Positions 8,249 through 17,185 are shown, numbered from the stretch's first letter. The stretch is 64,000 bases of DNA from VFJZ01 sp046598415 (GCA_046598415.1 JBKJIG010000031.1:62001-126000); one strand, 5' to 3'. The notes: generated by a model from the sequence alone, not told the origin. Program-made: numbers and translations.

Positions 8249-8715
8249 GCCGCGATGCCCTCGTGGGTGAGCAGCCAGCGTTTCGCTTCGAGGCCGCCCG
8301 AGTAGCCGGTGAGCGTCCCGTTCGCACCGATCACGCGGTGGCACGGGATCACGATCGAGATCGGGTTGCGGCCATTGGCGGCGCCGGCGGCACGCACGGC
8401 GGACGGGTTCTCGGCCCGGCGGGCGAGCTCCGCGTAGGAGATCGTCTCGCCGTACGGGATCCGCGCGAGCTCGACCCAGACGCGCCGCTGCCAGGCGGTG
8501 CCGACGGGGTCGAGCGGCAGGTCGAACGTCTGCCGCTCGCCCGCGAAGTACGCGCGCAGCTGGCGCTGCACCTCGTCCAGGAACAGGCCGCCCTCGTCCC
8601 ACGCGGGGTCGGGTGCGCGCTCCTCCCGCGGCAGGTAGAGGCCGGTGAGCGTGTCGCCGGCCGCGGTCAGCAGCAGCTGGCCGACGGGGCTCTCGAGATG
8701 GGCGTAGTGCGTCAT
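8245..8715 (-). CDS. ogt: Methylated-DNA-[protein]-cysteine S-methyltransferase
   Basis: A 156-residue suicide alkyltransferase that moves O6-alkyl groups from guanine to its own cysteine. The active-site motif IVIPCHRVIG and the upstream helix-turn-helix segment YGETISYAELA and GAANGRNP are intact. The ATG at 8715 overlaps the stop of the upstream Ada/AlkA gene (ATGA). It complements the upstream glycosylase: together they handle O6-alkylguanine and N3-alkyladenine lesions. Confidence 0.95.
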   Translation of the reverse strand: MTHYAHLESPVGQLLLTAAGDTLTGLYLPREERAPDPAWDEGGLFLDEVQRQLRAYFAGERQTFDLPLDPVGTAWQRRVWVELARIPYGETISYAELARRAENPSAVRAAGAANGRNPISIVIPCHRVIGANGTLTGYSGGLEAKRWLLTHEGIAA

Positions 8716-10124
8716 AGCGTGCTCCAGAGGTGGAAGGTTGCGTAGGACCGCCACGGGCGCCAGCGCTCCGCGGCAGAGGGGTCGGCGCCGAGCGCCGTCA
8801 GCGCGTGGCGGACGCCGAGGTCGGTCACCGGCCAGGCATCGGGATCGCCGAGCGCCCGCATGGCCACGTACTCCGCCGTCCACGGCCCGATGCCGGCGAC
8901 AGCAACCAGCTCGCGTCGGGCGACGGCGCGGTCCGCCCCGGGCGAGAGGTCGAGGTCGCCGGCGGCGATCAGCCGCATCACGGTGCGGAAGGTGTCGCGG
9001 CGCCGGACCGGCATCGCGAGATGCTCGGCGGCGACACCGGCGAGCTCGGCGGCACTCGGGAAGCGGTGCGTGAGCGCGCCGTCGGGCGTCTCGAGCGGCG
9101 TGCCGTAGTGCTCGACCAGCCTGCCGGCGAGGGTCCGCGCGCCGGCCACCGACACCTGCTGGCCCAGCACCGCGCGGGCCACCAGCTCGTGCGGCGCGGC
9201 GGCGCCCGGCACGCGCAGCCCGGGCCGGGCCTCGACCAGCGGCCCGAGCACGGGATCGGCGCCGAGGTCCTCGTCGATCGCAACCGGGTCGGCGTCGAGA
9301 TCGAGCAGGCGCCGCACCGTCGCGACCGCCTGCGCCAGGTCGCGCACGTCGTCGAGCGCCAGCGTGCAGGCGACGTGGCCGTCGCCGGGCCGCATCGCGG
9401 CGACGGCCGAGCCGTGCGCGAGGTCGAGCACGCGGCGGTACGTATCGCCGTCGACCTCCTCGACGCCTGCGATCGCCCGGAAGCCGAGGAAGTCGATCAG
9501 CTCGCCCCACGCGACCGGTGCCCGGTACGGCAGCCGCAGGTGGATGGCGCTGCCGGTCGCGGGGACCGTCCGCACGCGGCCGCGCAGCTCGGTCGGCGAC
9601 TGCGCGAACACCTCGCGGATCGTGTCGTTGAACTGCCGGATGCTCGCGAAGCCGGCCGCGAACGCGACATCGGTGAAGGGCATCGCGGTCGTCTCGATCA
9701 GCGTCCGCGCCGTCTGTGCGCGCTGGGCGCGGGCGATCGCGAGCGGCCCGGCGCCGAGCTCGTCGGTGACGAGGCGCGTCAGGTGGCGCTCCGAGTAGCC
9801 GAGGCGGTCGGCGAGGCCACCCACGCCCTCCCGGTCGAGCACGCCGTCCCGGATCAGCCGCATTGCACGGCCGACCGCGTCGGCGCGCACGTTCCACTCC
9901 GGCGAGCCGGGCGAGGCGTCGGGCCGGCAGCGCTTGCAGGCGCGGAAGCCCGCGCGCTGCGCGGCCGCCGCCGTGCGATAGAAGCGCATGTTGGAGCGTT
10001 TCGGTGACATCGCCGGGCAGCTCGGCCGGCAGTAGATCCGCGTCGACGTCACACCGAGGTACACGCGGCCGTCGAAGCGCGGGTCGCGGCTCTCGAACAG
10101 GCGATAGAGGTGCTCGTCGTCCAT
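8712..10124 (-). CDS. Ada metal-binding/AraC - AlkA DNA glycosylase fusion
   Basis: A 470-residue fusion. An N-terminal Ada-type zinc domain carries CRPSCPAMSPKRSN and ACKRCRP cysteines; the first cysteine is the methyl acceptor in Ada. An AraC helix-turn-helix follows (LADRLGYSERHLTRL, then FAAGFASIRQFNDTIREVF). The C-terminus is an AlkA-like glycosylase with the helix-hairpin-helix and aspartate segment VAGIGPWTAEYVAMRALGDPDAWPVTD. It should sense methylphosphotriesters, activate its own operon and excise alkylated bases. The ATG at 10124 was chosen because it directly precedes the Ada domain (MDDEHLYRLFESRDPRFDGR). It is the first gene of a chain overlapping ogt. Confidence 0.93.
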   Translation of the reverse strand: MDDEHLYRLFESRDPRFDGRVYLGVTSTRIYCRPSCPAMSPKRSNMRFYRTAAAAQRAGFRACKRCRPDASPGSPEWNVRADAVGRAMRLIRDGVLDREGVGGLADRLGYSERHLTRLVTDELGAGPLAIARAQRAQTARTLIETTAMPFTDVAFAAGFASIRQFNDTIREVFAQSPTELRGRVRTVPATGSAIHLRLPYRAPVAWGELIDFLGFRAIAGVEEVDGDTYRRVLDLAHGSAVAAMRPGDGHVACTLALDDVRDLAQAVATVRRLLDLDADPVAIDEDLGADPVLGPLVEARPGLRVPGAAAPHELVARAVLGQQVSVAGARTLAGRLVEHYGTPLETPDGALTHRFPSAAELAGVAAEHLAMPVRRRDTFRTVMRLIAAGDLDLSPGADRAVARRELVAVAGIGPWTAEYVAMRALGDPDAWPVTDLGVRHALTALGADPSAAERWRPWRSYATFHLWSTL

Positions 10125-10208
10125 GGGGGCATCGTGACAGCCTGAGAGAGGTGCGACTAGCGGAAATCGGACAGCGCGCCCGGCGTGGAGTCCTGGAACA
10201 ATTCGCCC

Positions 10209-10898
10209 ATGTCCGCCATCGACTACGCGCCATTCGAGGTGCTCACGTTCGACTGCTACGGCACACTGATCGACTGGGAGAGCGGCATCGCCGCCGCCAT
10301 GACGGAGGCCCTGGGCGACCACCCGCGCGGGCAGCTGCTCGAGCTGTTCGGGCGCCACGAGCACGAGGCCGAGGTTCCCTATCGCCTGTACCGCGAGGTG
10401 CTGGCCGAGACGTTGCGCAACGTCGCGGCGGAACTCGGTGTCACCGTCACCCAGGAGCAGACCGACGCGTTCGGCGGGTCGGTGGCCGACTGGCCGGCGT
10501 TCCCCGACTCGAGCGACGCGCTGCGGCGGCTGCAGACGCGGTTCCAGCTCGGTGTGATCACGAACTGCGACGACGACCTGTTCGCGCTCTCGGAGGCGCT
10601 CCTGGGCGTGCGGTTCGACTACGTCATCACCGCCGAGCAGGTCGGCTCCTACAAGCCCGACCCGGCCAACTTCCACTACGCGCACGAGCGCATCGGCGTG
10701 CCGCGCAGCCAGATCCTGCACGTCGCCCAGAGCCTGTTCCACGACCACGTCCCGGCGAAGCGGCTCGGCATGACGACCGTGTGGATCAACCGCCGTGCGG
10801 CCAGCGGCGGCGGCGGCGGCGCGACGCCGCCGGCCGACGCGACGCCCGACGCGACGTTCCCGGACATGGCGGCGCTGGCCGCAGACGCCGGCGTCTGA
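10209..10898 (+). CDS. HAD superfamily hydrolase, haloacid dehalogenase type II-like
   Basis: A 229-residue HAD hydrolase. Motif I is LTFDCYGTLIDW with the nucleophilic aspartate; motif II is VITNCDDD; the motif III lysine lies in GSYKPDPANF; the usual final acidic motif region reads HVAQSLFHDH. The arrangement resembles haloacid dehalogenase type II proteins, which cut carbon-halogen bonds, but many relatives are phosphatases. The ATG at 10209 is preferred over one at 10185. The C-terminus has a glycine/alanine/proline-rich low-complexity tail (about residues 198-215). It is divergent from the alkylation-repair chain across 84 bases. Confidence 0.85.
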   Translation: MSAIDYAPFEVLTFDCYGTLIDWESGIAAAMTEALGDHPRGQLLELFGRHEHEAEVPYRLYREVLAETLRNVAAELGVTVTQEQTDAFGGSVADWPAFPDSSDALRRLQTRFQLGVITNCDDDLFALSEALLGVRFDYVITAEQVGSYKPDPANFHYAHERIGVPRSQILHVAQSLFHDHVPAKRLGMTTVWINRRAASGGGGGATPPADATPDATFPDMAALAADAGV

Positions 10899-10983
10899 CC
10901 ACCGCGGTCGCGATGGGTCAGAATGCCGCCGAGCGGCCGGTGCGCCGGGCCGCGCCAGGATCACGGAGCTGAGGAGGAATCGC

Positions 10984-11988
10984 GTGGACCGTCTTCGTGT
11001 CGGGGTCATCGGGCTGGGGTGGTTCGGCGAGATCCACTGCGAGACCATCGTCGGCGTGCCGAGCCTGGAGCTGACCGCGCTCTGCACGCGCACACCCGAT
11101 CGGCTGGCAGCGCTGGCCGCCAAGTTCGGCGTGGACAAGACCTTCACCGACTACCACGAGATGCTGGCCGATCCCGAGATCGACGCCGTGTCGATCTGCA
11201 CGATGTGGGATCAGCACACCGAGCCCGCCATCGCCGCGCTCGAGGCCGGCAAGCACGTGTTCCTCGAGAAGCCCATCGCATCGACCGTCGCCGATGCCCG
11301 GAAGATCCTCGCCGCGTCGAAGGGCAGCAGGGGCATCCTCCAGATCGGCCACATCGTCCGTTTCAACCCGCGCTACCGGATGGCCAAGCAGGCGATCGAC
11401 GCCGGGCGCATCGGCACGATCGTGGCGCTCTCGTCCCGCCGCAATATCCCGGCCGCGTGGACGCCGACGATCCTCGAGAAGATCGGGCCGATCGTGGGCG
11501 ACGCGATCCACGACACCGACATCATGCTGTGGTTCACCGGCGACAGCATCGCGTCGGTCTACGCGCAGACGGTCGACGTGCGCGGCCTGCGGCATCCCGA
11601 CATCGGCCAGACGATGTACCGCTTCGCCGGCGGCGCCACGGCCACGCTCGAGACGGTCTGGTGCATGCCCGAGCAGACGCCCTTCGACATCGACGAGCGC
11701 ATGTCGATCATCGGCACCGAGGGCATCATCCACGTCCAGGACACGTTCCCCAACCTCGGCATCGTCGACGGCGTCAAGCTGCACAGCCCCGACACCACCT
11801 ACTGGCCCGAGTTCGACGGCGTGCGGGGCGGTGCGCTGCGCGACGAGTTCTCCTACTTCGCGCGCTGCGGGCTGAGCGGTACCACGCCCGCGATCGGGAC
11901 GCCCGAGGACGCAACGGCGGCCCTGGAGGCGACGTTGGCAGCCGAGGAGTCGGCCCGAACGGGTGAGGTGGTCAGGATCGGCGGCTGA
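10984..11988 (+). CDS. Gfo/Idh/MocA family NAD(P)-dependent oxidoreductase
   Basis: A 334-residue sugar or inositol-type dehydrogenase. The Rossmann motif VGVIGLGWFGEIH is at the N-terminus; the family EKP motif is HVFLEKPIAST; GDAIHDTDIMLWF carries the catalytic-region histidine. The GTG at 10984 is supported by a GAGGAGG ribosome binding site at 10971-10977. The substrate, probably a polyol or sugar derivative, cannot be told. It follows the HAD gene by 85 bases and converges on the MFS exporter gene. Confidence 0.9.
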   Translation: MDRLRVGVIGLGWFGEIHCETIVGVPSLELTALCTRTPDRLAALAAKFGVDKTFTDYHEMLADPEIDAVSICTMWDQHTEPAIAALEAGKHVFLEKPIASTVADARKILAASKGSRGILQIGHIVRFNPRYRMAKQAIDAGRIGTIVALSSRRNIPAAWTPTILEKIGPIVGDAIHDTDIMLWFTGDSIASVYAQTVDVRGLRHPDIGQTMYRFAGGATATLETVWCMPEQTPFDIDERMSIIGTEGIIHVQDTFPNLGIVDGVKLHSPDTTYWPEFDGVRGGALRDEFSYFARCGLSGTTPAIGTPEDATAALEATLAAEESARTGEVVRIGG

Positions 11989-12007
11989 CGCGCTCCGCGT
12001 TCAGCAC

Positions 12008-13450
12008 TCAGACGGCGGGCGCAACCTCGCCGGTGGTCGAGATCTCCGCCGACTTCACGAACACGAGTGCGGCGAGGACCGCCAGGGCGGCCACACCGGC
12101 CACGACCCAGAACGCGAGGTGGACGCCGTCGGTGATCGCGACGGGCGGGGCAACGCCGGTCTTGACGAGGGTGTCGACGCGCGTGAACAGGATCGACGAG
12201 GCGACGGCGACACCGATCGCGCCGCCGATCTGCTGTGAGGTGTTGATGAGGCCCGACGCCAGCCCGGCCTCGTGGTGCTCGACCCCGGCGAGCGCCGCGA
12301 TCGAGATCGGGATGAACGCCATCGGGATGCCGACGCCGACGAGGATGTAGCCGAGCAGCAGGTTGGAGCCGAAGCTCGCGTCGACCGGCGCCTGCGTGTA
12401 CACGAGCGCACCGGCGCCGAGCAGCGCGAGACCGACGGCCATCACCGGCTTCGCGCCGATCCTGGTGGTCAGCGCCTGGGCGCCGCCGGCGACCACGACT
12501 GCGGTGCCGGCCGTCGCGAGGAACGTGACGCCCGCCTTGAGGGCCGAGAATCCGAGCACCTGCTGCACGAACAGCGTCAGCAGGAAGAAGTTCGAGAACA
12601 GCGCGGCGCCGAGCAGGAACCCGACCACGTTGGAGGCCGAGACCGTCTGGTGCCGGAAGAAGGACAGCCGCACGAGCGGCGAGCGAACGCGCGACTCGAC
12701 CAGCACGAAGCTCGCGAGCAGCAGGATCGCGACGGTGCCGAGGACGATCGCCCGGGCCGATGCCCAGCCCTCCTCGGGCGCGCTCGAGATGGTGTAGACC
12801 AGCAGTGCCAGACCGGCCGTGATGGTGATCGCGCCGAGCGGGTCGGTGGCGCGATCGATGCCCTCCGCGCGGCTCTCGAGGAGGACCCGGCGAATCAGGG
12901 CGAGCACGGCGATGCCGACGGGCACGTTGACGAAGAAGATCCACTCCCAGCCGAGATACTCGGTCAGCAGGCCACCCGCGAGCACGCCCACGGCGGCGCC
13001 GGAGCCACCGACGGCACCCCAGATACCGAGCGCCTTGTTGCGCTCGGCACCCTCCGTGAAGGTCGTCGACACGATCGACAGACCTGCGGGGGTGACGAGC
13101 GCGGCGCCGAGGCCCTGCACGGCCCGCGCGGCGATCAGCGCCGTGTCGCTCCCCGCGAGGCCGCACGCGAACGAGGCGATCGTGAACAGGATCACGCCGA
13201 CGACGAACATCCTGCGGCGGCCGAGCAGGTCGGCGGCGCGGCCGCCGAGCAGCAGGAACCCGCCGTACGTGATCGCGTACGCGGTGATCACCCACTGCAG
13301 CGTCGACTCCGTGAAGTGCAGGTCGGCGCCGATCGACGGCAGCGCGACGTTGACGATCGAGACGTCGAGGACCGTCATGAAGAACGCGACGCAGACGACC
13401 GCGAGCGCCATCCAGCGCCGTGGGTCGGGAGCTTCCGTGGGGGCTGCCAT
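12008..13450 (-). CDS. MFS transporter, DHA2 (EmrB/QacA) family
   Basis: A 480-residue drug:proton antiporter-like permease with about 14 predicted transmembrane segments. The motif A loop reads GGRAADLLGRRRMFVVG, and the motif C-like GAVGGSGAAVGVLAGGLL lies in helix 5. The N-terminal D in FMTVLDVSIVNVALP is typical of DHA2 members. The ATG at 13450 was chosen because it places a short cytoplasmic tail before helix 1. It likely exports hydrophobic or cationic compounds; the substrate is unknown. No adjacent TetR regulator is present. Confidence 0.92.
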   Translation of the reverse strand: MAAPTEAPDPRRWMALAVVCVAFFMTVLDVSIVNVALPSIGADLHFTESTLQWVITAYAITYGGFLLLGGRAADLLGRRRMFVVGVILFTIASFACGLAGSDTALIAARAVQGLGAALVTPAGLSIVSTTFTEGAERNKALGIWGAVGGSGAAVGVLAGGLLTEYLGWEWIFFVNVPVGIAVLALIRRVLLESRAEGIDRATDPLGAITITAGLALLVYTISSAPEEGWASARAIVLGTVAILLLASFVLVESRVRSPLVRLSFFRHQTVSASNVVGFLLGAALFSNFFLLTLFVQQVLGFSALKAGVTFLATAGTAVVVAGGAQALTTRIGAKPVMAVGLALLGAGALVYTQAPVDASFGSNLLLGYILVGVGIPMAFIPISIAALAGVEHHEAGLASGLINTSQQIGGAIGVAVASSILFTRVDTLVKTGVAPPVAITDGVHLAFWVVAGVAALAVLAALVFVKSAEISTTGEVAPAV

Positions 13451-13513
13451 TGGGGAGTTCACCTTCCGGGTGGTTCGGGCGTACCGAGGTGCCAACGGCT
13501 GATGGTGACGACC

Positions 13514-14785
13514 CTATTCCCCCGGGCGAGCAGCGAGCGCCCACGCAGCCGCCGCCGCACCCGACAGGAAGGCGCCCTCGATCCAGCCGGCGTCGTGCCT
13601 CGCGACGTCCGCACCCGCCAGATAGAGCCGGCCGTGCGGCGGAAAGCGCTCGGGCGTCAGCAGCTCGGCCTTGCCGACCGTCGCTGTCGGCCAGGTACCG
13701 AGCGCGTGCGGATCGGTGTTCCAGTCGTGCAGGTCGTAGGAGAGCAGCACTGCCTCGGGCCAGAACGCGCGCAGGGCCGCCTCCACCTGGCCGTCGTCCT
13801 GCGGATCGAACGACGGGTCCTCGTAGCCGAACCCGAGCGCGAGCACGGTGCCGTCGCCGAGGTCGCGATCGGCGTAGATCCAGTCGACGCCGACGCCGGC
13901 ACCCGCCGCCACCGACGCGGCCGGCAGGCCGCGGGCGTGGAACCAGATCTTGTAGGCGCGGCCGGCATTGGTGCCGACGGCCTCCGCCGTCGGTGCGGGC
14001 AGCGGCGGATCGAAGGCGACGTTGGGCAGCACGTTGATGGGCAGCGCCACGATGCCGTGCGCGGCGCGCACGACGTTCCCGTCGGCAAGCCGCGCCGCGA
14101 CGCCGGCGGCGTCCTGGTGCACCGCCACGACCTCACTGCCGCGGCGCACGTCGAGATCGACGCCAATGGCCTCGGCCAGCGCCGTCCAGCCCGCCGCAGG
14201 TGCGAACCGGAGCGTCGTCATCAGACCCGACACGCCGCCGTGGTTCGCGATCGCCTGCAGCGCGTCGATAACCGCTCCCCGGTCGGGGTGGGTGCCGCCG
14301 ATCATGACCCACCACGCCTTCAGGAAGTCAGCGGTCGCGGCGGGCACGCCGAGCTGCTCCACGTAGGCGCCGCATGACAGCGAGGCGACGTCGCCGAGCG
14401 TGCCGGCGCGCGAGCGCTCGGCGTCGCGGGCGACCGTCACGATGGCGCGCTCGAGCTCGCCGATCTCCTCGAACGGCACCGGCAGCACGTCGCGCAGCTC
14501 ACCGCCGGTGCGCCACCGCACCCGGCTCGGGCCCGCATAGGTGCGGTGATCGAGGCCGTAGCGCGCGAGCTCGCGCGGCACCTCGGTCTGCTCGGGAGTG
14601 AACCACGTGCCGCCCACCTCGACCGGCGGGCCGTCGCCGTTGAAGGGCCGAGTCCAGGTGCGCCCACCGAGCCGGTCGCGCGCCTCGAGCAGCACGACGC
14701 GGCGCCCCGCGTCGGCGAGGTCGCGGGCGGCGCGCAACCCGGCGAAGCCGCCGCCGATCACGATCACGTCATGGCCGTCATCCAT
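13514..14785 (-). CDS. Flavin monoamine oxidase family protein
   Basis: A 423-residue FAD amine oxidase. The dinucleotide fold is VIVIGGGFAGLRAARDL, followed by LLEARDRLGGRTWT. The C-terminal FAD-binding part reads YLAGADVARHDAGWIEGAFLSG. It should oxidise an amine to an imine/aldehyde with release of ammonia and hydrogen peroxide. No signal peptide is seen, so it is cytoplasmic. An imperfect 12/15 match to the palindrome described at 17-39 kb lies 86 bases upstream (14871-14885); I treat that as possibly chance. The amine substrate is unknown. Confidence 0.87.
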   Translation of the reverse strand: MDDGHDVIVIGGGFAGLRAARDLADAGRRVVLLEARDRLGGRTWTRPFNGDGPPVEVGGTWFTPEQTEVPRELARYGLDHRTYAGPSRVRWRTGGELRDVLPVPFEEIGELERAIVTVARDAERSRAGTLGDVASLSCGAYVEQLGVPAATADFLKAWWVMIGGTHPDRGAVIDALQAIANHGGVSGLMTTLRFAPAAGWTALAEAIGVDLDVRRGSEVVAVHQDAAGVAARLADGNVVRAAHGIVALPINVLPNVAFDPPLPAPTAEAVGTNAGRAYKIWFHARGLPAASVAAGAGVGVDWIYADRDLGDGTVLALGFGYEDPSFDPQDDGQVEAALRAFWPEAVLLSYDLHDWNTDPHALGTWPTATVGKAELLTPERFPPHGRLYLAGADVARHDAGWIEGAFLSGAAAAAWALAARPGE

Positions 14786-14986
14786 GTCGGCGATCGTAGG
14801 TCAAAGCCGGCGCTCGCGACAGTCGGGCCACCGCCCCACGAGGTCACCCGAGCTGGCCGCGCCGGCCACCCCCGGGCAACCCGCAGGGCCGCGGTGCGCG
14901 TGGGTGGCCGGCAAGCCAGTCCTTGCACCTCGCGCTTCGTTCCCATGCCGGATAGAGCGGTCATGCGCCACCGTGATACTTGCCGC

Positions 14987-15472
14987 ATGCCGAACATCGA
15001 CGAACTGGATCCCCTGGAGCTGCGCGAGGCCCCCGGCTTCGAGGCGCGCCGGGGCCGGCTGGGATGGGCGCTCGGGACCGAGCGGCTCGGGCTCAGCGTG
15101 TGGGAGATCGGACCCGGGCAGGCCGCCTATCCGTACCACTTCCACCTGCAGGAGGAGGAGGTGCTGATCGTGCTCGAGGGCGCGCCGAGCATCCGCACGC
15201 CGACGGGCTGGCGCGACCTCCGGACGGGCGAGGCGGTGCGCTTCGAGACCGGCGAGGCGGGCGGTCACCAGGTGGCGAACTGGAGCGACGCCCCGGCTCG
15301 TTTCCTCTCGATCTCGACCAGCGGTGAGGCGGACATCGTCCGCTACCCGGAGTCCGGCAAGGTCGGTGCGTTCGAGCGGCTCCCCGACCGACGCGGCCAC
15401 TTCACGATCTTCGACATGGCCGCCACCGTCGGCTACCAGTCCGGCGAGGTGCCGCCGACGCGCCCCGTGTGA
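14987..15472 (+). CDS. Cupin domain-containing protein
   Basis: A 161-residue single-cupin protein. Metal-binding motif 1 is YPYHFHLQEEEVLIVLEG; motif 2 lies around GGHQVANWSDAPARFL. It starts MPNIDELDPLELREAP at the ATG at 14987. The reaction is unknown; related cupins are often annotated as sugar-phosphate isomerase- or anti-sigma-like proteins, and I do not choose. It is divergent from the amine oxidase gene across 201 bases. Confidence 0.8.
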   Translation: MPNIDELDPLELREAPGFEARRGRLGWALGTERLGLSVWEIGPGQAAYPYHFHLQEEEVLIVLEGAPSIRTPTGWRDLRTGEAVRFETGEAGGHQVANWSDAPARFLSISTSGEADIVRYPESGKVGAFERLPDRRGHFTIFDMAATVGYQSGEVPPTRPV

Positions 15473-15510
15473 GGCTTGCTCGACACCCAGGTTTCATTTT
15501 GCCGAATGCG

Positions 15511-15535
15511 GTGATTGTAATATATGTCACGTTCG
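15511..15535 (+). promoter_or_regulatory. AT-rich promoter/operator region upstream of a USP gene
   Basis: An unusually AT-rich island in this GC-rich DNA, containing TATATGTCAC at 15521-15530, 19 bases before the USP ATG at 15549. The reverse complement GTGACATATA occurs again at 44777-44786, and a nine-base match lies at 55742-55750 directly before a third gene. It is probably a promoter element or activator site. Confidence 0.4.
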
Positions 15536-15548
15536 AAAGGAGCCTGAC

Positions 15549-15992
15549 ATGCAGCTCATCGTTCACGCAACCGATGGCTCGCCCGAGGCCGCCGGCGCCC
15601 TCGAGGTGGCCATGGATCTGGCAAGGGATACGGGCGCCCAGCTCGCAGTGGTGTCCGTGCGCGTCCTCCACCCGGGCGGGAAGGGCCTGTCGCCGCCCAT
15701 CACCGAGGTCGAGCAGTCGCACGGCGCCGAGCACCTCGCCGAGGCCGCCGCGGCGACGGCACGCGAGGCCGGCATCGATGCCCGGGCCTACGTCGCGACC
15801 GGCGATCCCGCGAAGGAGATCATCAGCATCGCCGAGGAGATCGGGGCCGACCTGATCGTGGTCGGCTCGCGCGGGTTCGGGCCGGTTCGTGGCGCGCTGT
15901 TCGGATCGGTCTCGCGCGCCATCGTCGGCCGCTCGAAGATCCCGGTCACGGTCGTCACCAACCGTGGCGTCCGCGAGCCGGCGCACGCGTAA
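15549..15992 (+). CDS. Universal stress protein (UspA family)
   Basis: A 147-residue single-domain universal stress protein. The N-terminal strand is LIVHATDGSPEA and the C-terminal ATP-binding loop is VVGSRGFGPVRGALFGSVS (G-x2-G-x9-G-S pattern), so it probably binds ATP. A GAAAGGAG ribosome binding site precedes the ATG at 15549. It is closely similar to the USP at 35117, sharing HATDGSPEAA, GAEHLAEAAAATA and the REPA(H/R)A tail, so the two are recent paralogues. Its promoter lacks the GCGG-N5-CCGC palindrome of the neighbouring genes and has an AT-rich element instead. Confidence 0.93.
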   Translation: MQLIVHATDGSPEAAGALEVAMDLARDTGAQLAVVSVRVLHPGGKGLSPPITEVEQSHGAEHLAEAAAATAREAGIDARAYVATGDPAKEIISIAEEIGADLIVVGSRGFGPVRGALFGSVSRAIVGRSKIPVTVVTNRGVREPAHA

Positions 15993-15999
15993 CACCCGA

Positions 16000-16038
16000 C
16001 ACCGCCAGAGCGCATCCGATCGGAGCGCCCTGGCGGTG
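16000..16038. terminator. Bidirectional hairpin between convergent genes
   Basis: Arm CACCGCCAG at 16000-16008 pairs perfectly with CTGGCGGTG at 16030-16038; after one mismatch the stem continues with GCGC on both sides. The loop holds the palindrome TCCGATCGGA. It lies between the stops of the USP and the copper protein gene and probably terminates both. There is no strong T-run. Confidence 0.6.
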
Positions 16039-16060
16039 GGATGCGGTCAGTGGCTCATCG

Positions 16061-17185
16061 TCACTTCACGTTCCCCACGTTCACGAGGCCGACCTGGCCC
16101 ATGTCGACGGCGGCGAACGAGTGCGAGACGAACGGGTAGAGGCCCTTCTCGTTGAAGTGGACGTCGAACACCGAGCCGCCGCCGGGCGGCACGAGCACCG
16201 TCTGGACGCCGGTCAGCACGTGCGACGGATCGCCGTCCGTCCAGGCGCGGTCGAGCAGCGTCCCGACGACGTGGAAGTCGGTGTTGAACGAGGGGCCGGC
16301 CGCGACGACGAAGAACCGGATGTTCTCGCCGATCTCCGCCTTCAGCGGGTCGGTCTTGTACTGCCCGGCGTAGCCGTTCCACGTCACGAAGTCGGGCGCC
16401 TGGAGCCGCGCCTTGTCCATGTCGAGCCCGGCCGGCTCGGTCTTGCCGTCGCCGTTCAGATACCACTCGCTGCCGACCAGGACGTACGAGCGGTCGGCCT
16501 TCGGCTGCCAGCCGCCGACCGGGTCGACGACGATCGCGCCGTACATGCCGCTCGCGATGTGCGCGAGTACCGGCGGCGTGCCGCAGTGGTACATGAAGAC
16601 GCCCGGATCGTTGGCCGTGAAGTCGAACGAGAAGGTCTCGCCGGCCTTGATGTCCTTGAACGCGCGGTTCGGTGCGACCCGAGCGGCGTGGAAGTCGATG
16701 GAGTGCGGGATCGCGCCGTTGTTGGTCAACTCGACGTGCACGCGCTGACCCTGCTTGGCGTGGATCACCGGACCCGGCGCGCCGCCGGCGAACGTCCAGG
16801 CGGTGAACTTGACGCCGGGGGCGATCTCCAGGGTGACGTCCTCGAGCGCGATCTTCACCTGTACGACGCCGTCGACGAGCGGCGGCAGCGCCGCCGGATA
16901 CGGGGTGTGGGCAGTGGCGGGCGGCGCGGCGACGCCGGCTTGATGCGACGGCTGCACGTCGGTCGCCGCCGGAGTCGGGTTCGGCTCGGCGGCCGCCGGC
17001 CCGGTCGCTGCGGCGGCGGCCGGTGTGACGCTTGCGGCCTGCCGCTCGGCGGCGGGACCCCGCGTCGCGAGCACGAGAATGAGGACGATGGCGAAGAGGC
17101 CCGACATGAAGATGGCGATCGCGACGACTGCCGGGTGGTCGTGGACCGGTACGGGCTCGACCGGAGAGGAAGCATGGGCGCTCAT
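16061..17185 (-). CDS. Membrane-anchored NirK-like copper nitrite reductase
   Basis: A 374-residue two-domain multicopper oxidase. Residues 18-41 form a membrane anchor, followed by a proline/alanine-rich linker to about residue 100. In domain 1, HSIDFHAA supplies H161, D164 and H166, and MYHCGTPPVLAHIASGM supplies H200, C201, H209 and M214. In domain 2, H305 (DFHVVG) and H355 (SHSF) fit the remaining NirK positions, so type 1 and type 2 copper sites and the catalytic Asp/His pair all seem present. NirK reduces nitrite to nitric oxide outside the membrane. No nitric oxide reductase is adjacent. A different small-molecule oxidase role is possible. Confidence 0.75.
   Translation of the reverse strand: MSAHASSPVEPVPVHDHPAVVAIAIFMSGLFAIVLILVLATRGPAAERQAASVTPAAAAATGPAAAEPNPTPAATDVQPSHQAGVAAPPATAHTPYPAALPPLVDGVVQVKIALEDVTLEIAPGVKFTAWTFAGGAPGPVIHAKQGQRVHVELTNNGAIPHSIDFHAARVAPNRAFKDIKAGETFSFDFTANDPGVFMYHCGTPPVLAHIASGMYGAIVVDPVGGWQPKADRSYVLVGSEWYLNGDGKTEPAGLDMDKARLQAPDFVTWNGYAGQYKTDPLKAEIGENIRFFVVAAGPSFNTDFHVVGTLLDRAWTDGDPSHVLTGVQTVLVPPGGGSVFDVHFNEKGLYPFVSHSFAAVDMGQVGLVNVGNVK

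Noticed and set aside
14871..14885. A 12/15 match to the stress-block palindrome between amine oxidase and cupin genes
   Set aside because: The left half is degenerate, and the distances (86 and 102) do not single out either gene; likely chance in GC-rich DNA.
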